In this document: positions 1-6,002 of the stretch, one piece after another
How the letters are laid out: the number at the start of each line of letters is the position of its first letter
Numbering within the stretch: position 1 is the stretch's first letter
Assembly (NCBI GenBank): GCA_002501855.1
Contig: DAOM01000276.1
Span: 1 to 14,549, forward strand
DNA length: 14,549 nt
Direction of reading: 5' to 3'
Origin: Candidatus Nitrosopolaris nunavutensis
GTDB lineage: Archaea > Thermoproteota > Nitrososphaeria > Nitrososphaerales > Nitrososphaeraceae
Position numbers and translations under genes: made by a program
The notes under the pieces: model-generated
Databases searched by the model: none
Told to the model about the DNA's origin: nothing
What the model saw: the letters and a program-made list of their open reading frames with translations, nothing else

Positions 1-2
1 CA

Positions 3-659
3 TATTGTCCACCACCTAAAGGCTTTCACATCGACTGCATAACGCACAAGTGTGTCCCAGATAACTGTCAGCCAGGTCAAGTATACAATCCGATTACCGG
101 GAAATGCGAAGCACAAAAACCGTGTGAACGTCCAGATGCTGATGCCAAAACAGATCTTGACAAAAATCTCAAAACGAAGGACTGCGACATAGGTGATGCA
201 AATGAACATGGTGTGACACCACCGCCACCACCATCGACCTGCAAAGACAATACGACATGCCCTTATGTCAATACGACAACATCATTAGCATCATCAGCAT
301 CAATACAACCTAGCAACACATCAATTCCATCAGCAGGAGGTTCGGGTACAGGATCAATATGTGTAAATAATTGCACAGGAACTCCACCAGCAGTAGTGTG
401 TACAAAGAATCCAAACGATCCATCATGCACACAAACATTAACACCACCGCCAACGTCGCCGACAACAAAAACATGTTCTGACGGATCAGTAATAGATGCT
501 AGTGCAACTTGTCCGTCAACGCCATCAACTAGTAATAATCCACCACCAAGCAATAATCCAAGTCCACCAGGCAGTAGCAATAATGGTGGAGGAGGAAGTG
601 GTAGTGGAAGCAGTGGCAGCGGAGGATCTAGTCCGTCTCAACCAACTACAGTTAGTTGA
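3..659 (+). CDS. Cys-rich, Pro/Gly/Ser-rich probable extracellular protein (5'-truncated)
   Basis: The frame is open from the first bases of the window to a TGA at 657-659, so this is the 3' part (218 residues) of a longer gene; a GTG at 213 is probably internal. About 15 cysteines are spread through the visible part. The first 45 residues hold short Cys-spaced units of the kind C-x(n)-C-x-P-G-Q-x-Y-N-P-x-T-G-K-C, common in secreted disulfide-rich repeat proteins. From about residue 70 the protein turns into low-complexity Pro, Thr, Ser and Asn sequence and ends in a Gly/Ser tail (five or more GS units) with no C-terminal membrane segment. I infer an exported surface or matrix protein whose signal peptide lies left of the window. 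The function is not recognised. The strongly biased composition separates it from all other genes here. Confidence 0.7.
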   Translation, partial: YCPPPKGFHIDCITHKCVPDNCQPGQVYNPITGKCEAQKPCERPDADAKTDLDKNLKTKDCDIGDANEHGVTPPPPPSTCKDNTTCPYVNTTTSLASSASIQPSNTSIPSAGGSGTGSICVNNCTGTPPAVVCTKNPNDPSCTQTLTPPPTSPTTKTCSDGSVIDASATCPSTPSTSNNPPPSNNPSPPGSSNNGGGGSGSGSSGSGGSSPSQPTTVS

Positions 660-779
660 TCTAAAATGAAAAGAGGGGAATCCATATTTCTTACTGTTCC
701 TTTATTCTTCTTAATACCAATCCGCAACAACAACAGGAATCGTAATAATAAGTAGTTTGTTACATCGCGATAATATGAG

Positions 780-951
780 TTAAAGATGTACGAAATCCGC
801 TTTAAACATCTCAACGACATTGGTACCATAGCATTCTATCAATCTTACTTCTGGGAGTTGTTCGTTTTTGTTTACCTTCAACTGAAGGCCAATAGCACGA
901 TTGACGCCATCCACTACTAGTCTTTTACCGAACCCAGTGTGATAGACTCAT
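780..951 (-). pseudogene. Small unknown gene with an apparent early frameshift
   Basis: An ATG at 951-949 lies 9 bases after a perfect Shine-Dalgarno-like AAGGAGAT (968-961), but its frame stops after 8 codons. The next frame is open from 947 to a TAA at 782-780 and reads like real protein: a GFGKRLVVDG segment, a basic amphipathic middle, then an ECYGTNVVEMF segment. Joining the two gives about 57 residues. Alternatively a GTG at 914 starts an intact 44-residue protein. The product is not recognised. It lies 37 bases after the stop of the broken gene at 989-1446 on the same strand, so the two may once have been an operon. Seen: the ribosome site, the frame switch and the protein-like composition. 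Inferred: that this is a damaged gene and not chance. Confidence 0.4.
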
Positions 952-960
952 GTTAACTTG

Positions 961-968
961 ATCTCCTT
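961..968 (-). promoter_or_regulatory. Strong Shine-Dalgarno site
   Basis: AAGGAGAT on the minus strand matches the anti-SD core and sits 9 bases before ATG 951. Few other starts in this window have so clear a site. It is the main reason for believing that a translated gene begins at 951. Confidence 0.45.
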
Positions 969-988
969 AGCCTGTACAAGGATTCTAT

Positions 989-1446
989 TTAACTAGATTT
1001 CACCTCTGAAGGTGCTTGTAAAGAATATTCATCTAAGGCAAAGTTTCTGGCAGTAAGATCTTCCCAAGTCTTTCCGTCTTTGTATTTCGGAAGAAAGGCC
1101 TTTTCTATCGTTGACTTCCATTGTTCTTGGGAACGAATAGTACATTTTCTTGCTCTTACATCACCCAAGAACCGTCGTTCCCAGATAACGCGAATATAAT
1201 TGTCCTGACTAGTAGCAGACGCCATAAACTCGTTATTTGATATTTCATTCCATTGTACGTTTTCCAATCGATTAGTTAGGTAAACCAGGTAAGGATCAGA
1301 TAAATCTCTTTCCTTGTTTCCAATCCGTCCAACGTGATAATCATGACAGCATCAGGCGGATAAGGAAGAGGACCATCATGTAGTAACAACTGTACTACAG
1401 GAAGACGCTGCCATAAAAAAAAGTTTAATACTATTGGTATTACCAT
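989..1446 (-). pseudogene. Unknown ~145-aa protein gene split by one frameshift
   Basis: Two overlapping minus-strand frames look like consecutive parts of one protein. The first starts at ATG 1446 and runs 56 codons to 1276; it contains LPVVQLLLHDGPLPYPPDAV and a hydrophobic MIITLDGLE segment. The second is open from about 1345 to a TAA at 991-989 and contains RDLSDPYLVYLTNRLENVQW and a Trp/Arg-rich C-terminal half. A switch near 1300 (TTG GAA ACA AGG AAA GAG, moving one base back) joins them into about 145 residues. Taken alone, the second part would need a TTG start at 1267. There is no clear slippery heptamer, so an indel (real or a sequence error) is more likely than programmed frameshifting. 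The family is not recognised. ATG 1446 is only 21 bases from the divergent regulator start at 1468. Confidence 0.5.
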
Positions 1447-1467
1447 AATGAAAGAAGCACGTTATAA

Positions 1468-1782
1468 TTGGTAAGGCAGAGAAATCTTAGTCAGCAAGAA
1501 ATCAAAATTAGAATCTTGTCTTATTCATACAATAAAGATGAAGGATCAAATGCACATAATATACAATTTCACGCTGTTCCTGGTCATACTCAGGAAGCAA
1601 GTTGTTTCAAATTATTGCTTGAAGAACTATGTAACCTAGAGAGAATACAAGAAGTGGATATGAGTCATGTAACTAAAGGACGGGTAATATACAAAATAAC
1701 AGATAAAGGGAGACAGACCATCATCCATTTACGAAATCCTCTTATTAAAGAATTTCTAGGATCAGTCGATGAAGAAATCTAA
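1468..1782 (+). CDS. Small winged-helix transcriptional regulator-like protein
   Basis: This 104-residue protein begins with a helix rich in Arg/Gln/Lys, followed by a stretch of the type KIRILSYSYNKDEGSNAHNIQFH (first helices of a winged-helix fold). A recognition region spans about residues 45-65, and residues 66-85 form the wing and last strand (RVIYKITDKGRQTI, the usual end of archaeal winged-helix regulators). The only usable start is TTG 1468, just after an in-frame TAA. A weak TATA-like TTTAATA lies at 1424-1430, followed by a short palindrome, AATAC-5-GTATT (1427-1441), that could be an operator. Its stop (1780-1782) overlaps the stop of the convergent membrane-protein gene, so the two transcripts meet tail to tail. 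No target can be named. Confidence 0.6.
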   Translation: MVRQRNLSQQEIKIRILSYSYNKDEGSNAHNIQFHAVPGHTQEASCFKLLLEELCNLERIQEVDMSHVTKGRVIYKITDKGRQTIIHLRNPLIKEFLGSVDEEI

Positions 1783-2582
1783 GATATCCATAATACAGAA
1801 TAGCCTACCTTCTCTTCCAATATTAAATCAATTTTGAAATTTGCCTTCAACTCTTTTATCATTTGTTTGTCCAATCTCACCTTATCCATGAAGGATTCAT
1901 CGTAGGCTTGGGCAACACATATTACTCGAAAAATGCGAGTAAACTTTTCCTTCGCTATTCTTGTTAGTTGTCTGAGATCTTCTGGTGTTACAATTTTATC
2001 TTTGAAGTCCTTAACTATAAAGTAACCTTCATCCGTTTTATAAGCAACATCTAAAACATACGAATCTATTGTATAATTCAGACTTTCCGAGATATCTGCA
2101 TGAATAGTATTTCGGGTTATCTTCCTTTTTGAAAGTAGCGCCTTCACGAATGATGGAAAAGTAGGCTTATCTAAAGGTGATATGTAGAGATCAGATCTCA
2201 ATTCAGGAAATACGAGTTTGGATAGATTGAATACTTTTTCGCCTGTCGAACTACCTTTTGGTATCGTGGTATCAAAAATAAGAATATAGGCGCTCTCCAA
2301 ATAGTCTTCGTCCCATTCTTGAAGTTTTCTGTATGCATGAGGAGCCTTAATTACAAACCAGCCGAAGACGTAAGCAGATATCGCTATTGATATAACTAAA
2401 GATACGAAGACCAGATTTTGTGTTGCTATAGACGTTGCATTGAGCCAAGCGATCATGCTTAAAATATTAAAAAATAATACTCCTATAACCAATCTAAGCA
2501 ACCAGCGACTGGCCCCTCTTAGTGATTTGACAATAACGTAGGCTCTTTGTGAAAGACTTAAAGTAGATTGAGGTTCCTCCAT
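1779..2582 (-). CDS. Two-TM membrane protein with a C-terminal PD-(D/E)XK-like domain
   Basis: Using ATG 2582 gives 267 residues. Farther-upstream in-frame ATGs (2624, 2606) lie on or just after the TATA-like element at 2611-2620, so 2582 is preferred. Residues about 28-46 and 56-78 are two hydrophobic helices separated by a short loop, placing both ends on the same side, probably the cytoplasm given the basic N-terminus. The soluble part (90-267) contains YVLDV (Asp178), a short hairpin, then FIVKDFKDK (Asp192-Phe-Lys194) and a helix with LRQL. This spacing, hD-x(12-13)-(D/E)xK then a helix, resembles the catalytic core of Mrr-like restriction nucleases. The membrane topology is clear from the sequence; the nuclease call is an inference from motif spacing only. 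It lies beside the Cas4-like gene on the opposite strand, which fits a defence role. Confidence 0.55.
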   Translation of the reverse strand: MEEPQSTLSLSQRAYVIVKSLRGASRWLLRLVIGVLFFNILSMIAWLNATSIATQNLVFVSLVISIAISAYVFGWFVIKAPHAYRKLQEWDEDYLESAYILIFDTTIPKGSSTGEKVFNLSKLVFPELRSDLYISPLDKPTFPSFVKALLSKRKITRNTIHADISESLNYTIDSYVLDVAYKTDEGYFIVKDFKDKIVTPEDLRQLTRIAKEKFTRIFRVICVAQAYDESFMDKVRLDKQMIKELKANFKIDLILEEKVGYSVLWIS

Positions 2583-2610
2583 CACCAATTCGCAAAGTTT
2601 AAACATTTTT

Positions 2611-2620
2611 TTGTATATAA
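2611..2620 (-). promoter_or_regulatory. TATA-box-like promoter element of the membrane-protein gene
   Basis: The minus strand reads TTATATAC in an A-rich setting, centred about 35 bases before ATG 2582. With the usual archaeal spacing of about 26 bases, transcription would begin near 2591, giving a leader of less than 10 bases. This supports choosing 2582 as the start. Confidence 0.4.
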
Positions 2621-2709
2621 GCAAGTCTCACAAAATGTGAGAACAGTTTCACTAATAGTATTTGCAGTATCATAGAAAATGTTGATACAATCAAAACTTC
2701 TGCGGATTT

Positions 2710-2717
2710 CACTATAA
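2710..2717 (+). promoter_or_regulatory. Possible TATA box before the Cas4-like cluster
   Basis: ACTATAAG on the plus strand is centred about 29 bases upstream of the ATG at 2743, the right distance for near-leaderless transcription of the small ORF and the Cas4-like gene behind it. It is a single weak match without other support. Confidence 0.3.
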
Positions 2718-2742
2718 GCTTTTCTTCATTATGACTTATGAC

Positions 2743-2886
2743 ATGAATTTGTCTGCAAAAAAAACAATTTGCGTACGCCCGCAAGTAAATATGGCGAGTG
2801 CGCCGGTGCGAATGAAAGACACGGAAAAACAATCCTCAAGACTTGAAAGCAAAACTAACACAGAATCGAATAATGGGGATGACTAG
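2743..2886 (+). CDS. 47-aa polar leader ORF before the Cas4-like gene
   Basis: An ATG at 2743 opens 47 codons to a TAG at 2884-2886, three bases before the Cas4-like ATG (2890). The product starts with a basic KKT segment carrying one Cys, then becomes strongly hydrophilic (Lys, Glu, Ser, Asn, Asp) and ends NNGDD, as a disordered tail would. Alternative in-frame ATGs lie at 2731 and 2791. The stop-to-start distance suggests translational coupling with the next gene. Nothing in it is recognisable. It could be a real small partner protein or a chance frame; the tight spacing is the main argument in its favour. Confidence 0.4.
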   Translation: MNLSAKKTICVRPQVNMASAPVRMKDTEKQSSRLESKTNTESNNGDD

Positions 2887-2889
2887 AGA

Positions 2890-3546
2890 ATGGAAGATTA
2901 CATAACTCTTATGAAAGAAGCACGTGAGCAAATGAAATCAAAGAGCGGAACAGTGGCGGTGAAGGACCTGACTTTGTGCCAAAGACAAAAAATTTTCAAA
3001 ATTGTCGACCCGATTCCAATGACTGATGAAGTATTGTACAATTATGTTTCGGGTCAGGCGGCCCACGATGTTATAGGAAGACTCTTCATGATGTTTCCAA
3101 ACAGATTCAAGTTAGAAATGCAGATACAGTATGAAAATGTAAAAGGAACAATTGACATCTATGACAAACTTCTACATACCGTAATAGACGTTAAGACAAC
3201 CAAGTCGAATATCATGTTGAAACCGAACAGGTGGGATGAGCAACAATTAAGGTATTACATGTCAATGGTGGATTCTGAGGAAGGGGCGGTTATTTATCAG
3301 ATGAACAATGCTTCAAAATATTTGATATTTCCAATTCGTATGAATGAACTCCAACGTAAGGAGCATTTGGGGAAACTTGTAGAAGAAGCGAGGTCTTTCC
3401 AACATGCTATTGACTTGGGAGATCCCTCTCTTCTAAAAGGTGTCTACGACGACAATGAACGAAAATGGTTGTGTAAGACGTGCCCATATTTGGAAGCGTG
3501 TAATGCCATCAGAAAGATTCATGCAAACCCTACGGAGGCTGCTTGA
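2890..3546 (+). CDS. Cas4-like / RecB-family PD-(D/E)XK exonuclease with 4Fe-4S cluster
   Basis: This 218-residue protein has the complete signature of the Cas4/Dna2 nuclease family: Cys30 near the N-terminus, a helix with His59 (QAAHDVIGRLF), GTIDIY with Asp89, the catalytic VIDVKTT (Asp100 and Lys102), a QLRYY helix (Q-x3-Y, Gln119-Tyr123) and three C-terminal cysteines in CKTCPYLEAC (195, 198, 204). These with Cys30 would bind a 4Fe-4S cluster. Members cut or resect single-stranded DNA ends. The length matches solitary Cas4-like proteins. No CRISPR repeats or cas1/cas2 are present, so it is not evidently an adaptation gene. It heads a plus-strand cluster with a zinc-ribbon gene 33 bases downstream, near the Cap4-like nuclease. 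I infer a role in defence or in mobile-element DNA processing. The family call is firm, the biological role open. Confidence 0.88.
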   Translation: MEDYITLMKEAREQMKSKSGTVAVKDLTLCQRQKIFKIVDPIPMTDEVLYNYVSGQAAHDVIGRLFMMFPNRFKLEMQIQYENVKGTIDIYDKLLHTVIDVKTTKSNIMLKPNRWDEQQLRYYMSMVDSEEGAVIYQMNNASKYLIFPIRMNELQRKEHLGKLVEEARSFQHAIDLGDPSLLKGVYDDNERKWLCKTCPYLEACNAIRKIHANPTEAA

Positions 3547-3579
3547 TTATTGTCAGTACATTAAAAGAAATCTAATCTA

Positions 3580-3807
3580 ATGAGAAGGTGTGTTGATTGT
3601 GCCTCTAGCCACACATATACTAAAAGAACTAAAAATGGCACTCCATACCCTCACTGGTATCGTAATCCCTACAAAGAAGGAACATGGGTTTGTGGCAAGT
3701 GTCATAAATATCGACAGAACCACGGCAATTATCCGACCAAAGAAGACTTGGCGGAACTACGCAATCAACGACTGAATCTTAGTGATGGCGTTCATAAACG
3801 GACCTAA
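3580..3807 (+). CDS. Small zinc-ribbon protein
   Basis: This 75-residue basic protein has two CxxC knuckles, CVDC (residues 4-7) and CGKC (38-41), with a TPYPHWYRNPYKEGTWVC segment leading into the second. This is the arrangement of a two-knuckle zinc ribbon with an aromatic, HNH-like spacing between the pairs, though a full HNH His-Asn pattern is not evident. The C-terminal part is a charged helix (KEDLAELRNQRL). ATG 3580 follows the Cas4-like stop by 33 bases, and the gene's end overlaps the start of the next gene by about 23 bases, so it is probably co-transcribed with both. Likely nucleic-acid or protein binding; no exact function can be given. Confidence 0.7.
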   Translation: MRRCVDCASSHTYTKRTKNGTPYPHWYRNPYKEGTWVCGKCHKYRQNHGNYPTKEDLAELRNQRLNLSDGVHKRT

Positions 3808-4024
3808 CTTCCAACAATCCATTAACCACATCGACAGGACTATAAAAGACGCACAAGAAGCCAGAAATTGCCTAACTCAAATGAGAACATATATCAACAC
3901 AAATATCGACAAATCGATCAAATTCCAGAATTCTATCGAAGAGAATCTGAACCGTGCGAAGGATCTGATATGGAAACTAAGGGAGTTGCTTAACAGCAAC
4001 CCCTCAGACACTTCAGACTTCTAA
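3785..4024 (+). CDS. Small coiled-coil protein
   Basis: About 79 residues from ATG 3785 (a GTG directly before it at 3782 is also possible). Apart from a short N-terminal segment it is almost wholly helical in character, with heptad-like spacing of Ile/Leu (INHIDRTIKDAQ, then IDKSIKFQNSIEENL, then LIWKLRELL) and many Asn, Gln and Lys residues. There is no membrane segment and only one Cys. The start overlaps the end of the zinc-ribbon gene, which points to coupled translation. It could act as an oligomerisation or adaptor subunit for its nuclease neighbours, but that is inference from position; it is not a recognised family. Confidence 0.6.
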   Translation: MAFINGPNFQQSINHIDRTIKDAQEARNCLTQMRTYINTNIDKSIKFQNSIEENLNRAKDLIWKLRELLNSNPSDTSDF

Positions 4025-4039
4025 CAAAAATAAATAGAA

Positions 4040-4048
4040 TTTATATAC
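4040..4048 (+). promoter_or_regulatory. TATA box of the 65-aa / Cap4-like unit
   Basis: TTTATATAC in an A/T-rich stretch is centred about 26 bases before 4070, the exact archaeal TATA-to-start distance, so transcription should begin at or next to the TTG start. It separates the 4070-5628 unit from the cluster that ends at 4024. Confidence 0.5.
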
Positions 4049-4069
4049 AAAGCCTGTAGAAAATGCCTA

Positions 4070-4267
4070 TTGTTACTTAACGACATATGGAAAGAATACG
4101 AAAACACGTCGACCAAATTGGTCGTTATTTGGCAAGATTTTGTGATAAATAATTACAATTTGTTGGTGAGCCTTATTGCTCTGAGAACACAGGGCGCTGA
4201 TCTTTACTTACATCAATGGGTAGCGGATGAGTATAAGAAAAGTAAAGAATCCTTTAACAAAGCATGA
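4070..4267 (+). CDS. 65-aa unknown protein coupled to the Cap4-like nuclease gene
   Basis: The frame starts at TTG 4070; no ATG is available in frame, and an ATG at 4063 is in another frame and stops after five codons. The product is helical, with a hydrophobic middle (VVIWQDFVINNYNLLVSLIAL, about residues 18-38) and a charged Lys-rich end. Its TGA overlaps the start of the next gene (ATGA at 4264-4267), the classic sign of translational coupling and of products made together. The TATA element at 4040-4048 fits a leaderless transcript beginning with this TTG. The family is not recognised. The setting suggests a small accessory, regulator or antitoxin-like partner of the nuclease, which is inference. 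Confidence 0.5.
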   Translation: MLLNDIWKEYENTSTKLVVIWQDFVINNYNLLVSLIALRTQGADLYLHQWVADEYKKSKESFNKA

Positions 4268-5628
4268 CTCATGAGTCTAACTCCCAGCGGGGTGGTGAAT
4301 CTGCATTCCGCGGATTAGACTACCAAAAAAAGTTCATTGCATATTTATCATCAGAAATGCTGCGAGGGACACAACCAATAAAAGGAATTACTTGCGAACA
4401 TCTAGACGATATAGAAGTAGAACAAAATGATTCAACATTAAGATATTATCAAATTAAATCAACCACAAGTCATACATTATCCAAATCACAAATAATAGAA
4501 AGCGTAAAATTATTCTTGTCAATTCAAGCAAGAAAAGGCACAGACGCGAGCCAGGAATACATCCTACTGTCGAATGCACACATAAGGAAAATCACCAAAG
4601 ACCTTTTGGTGTTATATCCGTTCAAAAATCTGGATTATGAAATTAAGAAAGAGATAGGATCTCTAAAAGAGGTGCAAAGTACAAATCATCTGGAAAAAAT
4701 ATTTTTCATGAGAGGCCCTTCTGTCGAAGAAATAAGTAGCGTTATAACTGCAAATATTGTCAGAGCATTGAAAGACAACTATGATTTTATAGCGATAACA
4801 AATGATTTGCTGCATCATATTAATCGTATGTGCGCAGGTCCAGTAGACCTGGAAGATGTAACTATGATCAATGAAGGAGAAAGAGACCAATATGTGCTAA
4901 AGCATAAGACCATAAATATGAGCATAATAATTGGGATTATCGAAAATAAGAAAAAAATTCTGAGTGAACATGTAATTGCTAGTCACCTTCCGGCCACAAC
5001 CTCGCCATACGACTCGCCAATAAGAGATCCGACTAAAGGAGAAACAAAAAAGATTTGGGATTTAGTAGAAGAATATAGTTGCTTCGCTGAAGGAGATGAG
5101 TTACAGTTCACATACCTGCAAAACTTTAACAAAGTTTCTATGGAGTTTAAGATGTATAAGAATACGAAATTTTTAGATTTTTTAAATAATCAGATAAAAA
5201 CCACCAACAACAAACATATCATATTAGAATGTCTTATTATCTTACATAATCTATTATTAAGCAGTAAAAAGGAAGGTCGATACTCTTTTGTGGAATACAT
5301 TAAGAAAGAGTATTTTCCCCTTCTAAAACAACATCTAGAATCTGGAAATGAAACATTTGAATATTCTTATTCTAAAATAGAGCAGATCTTCGAAGAACTC
5401 AAGATTGCCAACGAAGAAATGTGCGAAATGTATTGGAAAAGAATGGTCACCATGATTCATAAGATAAGTAAAACAGGGATTACAGACAATAGATGGTGGC
5501 TTTGTATAAATGCCCTCAATAAATGCAAAATTAAAACAGTGTGGAGAAAATGGCTAATTACCAAAGATAAATACTATGATATTAAAAAAGCGGTTATGAA
5601 GGAATTAGCAGACTCTTCACTAATATAG
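4264..5628 (+). CDS. Cap4/DUF4297-type nuclease, defence-associated
   Basis: This 454-residue protein opens with the DUF4297 pattern: GGESAFRGLDYQKKF (Glu12, Tyr20), then EHLDDIEVE (Asp48/Asp49) and RYYQIKST (Gln63-x-Lys65). These are the three motifs of the PD-(D/E)XK nuclease half of Cap4, the DNA-cutting effector of CBASS, and of related proteins in other defence systems. After a variable middle, residues about 255-454 are long charged helices (HEAT-like or all-alpha) rather than the SAVED sensor of Cap4, which I cannot find. No cyclase (CD-NTase) gene lies nearby, so this is not evidently CBASS. It is coupled to the 65-aa ORF by a 4-base overlap. Likely action is cutting DNA when the C-terminal part senses infection, which is inferred. 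A Lys/Asn/Ile-rich composition suggests recent acquisition. Confidence 0.75.
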   Translation: MTHESNSQRGGESAFRGLDYQKKFIAYLSSEMLRGTQPIKGITCEHLDDIEVEQNDSTLRYYQIKSTTSHTLSKSQIIESVKLFLSIQARKGTDASQEYILLSNAHIRKITKDLLVLYPFKNLDYEIKKEIGSLKEVQSTNHLEKIFFMRGPSVEEISSVITANIVRALKDNYDFIAITNDLLHHINRMCAGPVDLEDVTMINEGERDQYVLKHKTINMSIIIGIIENKKKILSEHVIASHLPATTSPYDSPIRDPTKGETKKIWDLVEEYSCFAEGDELQFTYLQNFNKVSMEFKMYKNTKFLDFLNNQIKTTNNKHIILECLIILHNLLLSSKKEGRYSFVEYIKKEYFPLLKQHLESGNETFEYSYSKIEQIFEELKIANEEMCEMYWKRMVTMIHKISKTGITDNRWWLCINALNKCKIKTVWRKWLITKDKYYDIKKAVMKELADSSLI

Positions 5629-5697
5629 GACAAGAGTCTATATCGAAATGGTTTTGTCTCGGAGCAATATTAAACGATAATAATATGTTGCTGCATA

Positions 5698-5892
5698 TCA
5701 TTCGAATCGATAATGTTTAGGACACAGCCTCAACGCATCTAAGAGATCGAGTTGTCCTGCTGCTGTTTTCTTTACCCTCACTTTAGCAGAAGTCATTGCT
5801 ATGCGCAAACCCAAAATCAGATCATCAAATTGAGGGGGTATTGCAACCACGTTATTAGAAAATAGCAGATGCAAATCTGTTACATTCAGCAT
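5698..5892 (-). pseudogene. Remnant resembling the C-terminus of a viral large terminase
   Basis: A 64-codon frame (ATG 5892 to TGA) reads NVVAIPPQFDDLILGLRIA, then a basic stretch, then DLLDALRLCPKHYRFE. The pattern 'short helix, IPPQFD-L-x2-LR, spacer, (D)DLLDALRL' is that of the RNase H-like nuclease end of large terminases and of their relatives in archaeal proviruses, where the last Asp helps bind metal. Only this end is present: there is no ATPase domain and an in-frame stop precedes the ATG, so it would be a leftover of an integrated virus. The resemblance is by eye, and a short unrelated protein cannot be excluded. Confidence 0.4.
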
Positions 5893-6002
5893 CTAGCAAA
5901 TTGATATATTGCTATCAATGATACTAAAGATTTGAACTGTGGCTCTATTCGCGAGTTATGCTACCTCGTAAAAGAGCAAAAGAATGGACAGCCGTGAACA
6001 AA

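Noticed and set aside
666..755. 29-codon plus-strand ORF with a hydrophobic segment just after the Cys-rich gene
   Set aside because: Too short, no ribosome site or conservation evidence; consistent with chance in A/T-rich DNA.
1276..1345. Programmed -1 frameshifting in the gene at 989-1446
   Set aside because: No X-XXY-YYZ slippery heptamer or downstream structure is evident at the overlap; an indel explains it more simply.
2599..2832. 77-codon minus-strand frame upstream of the membrane-protein gene
   Set aside because: It overlaps the TATA element and the opposite-strand 47-codon ORF, has biased Phe/His/Ile composition, and shows no motif.
2890..3546. Cas4-like gene as part of a CRISPR-Cas locus
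   Set aside because: No repeat-spacer array and no cas1, cas2 or effector gene is visible anywhere in the window.
4264..5628. CBASS operon, because of the Cap4-type nuclease domain
   Set aside because: No CD-NTase cyclase gene is nearby and I cannot see a SAVED domain in the C-terminal part.
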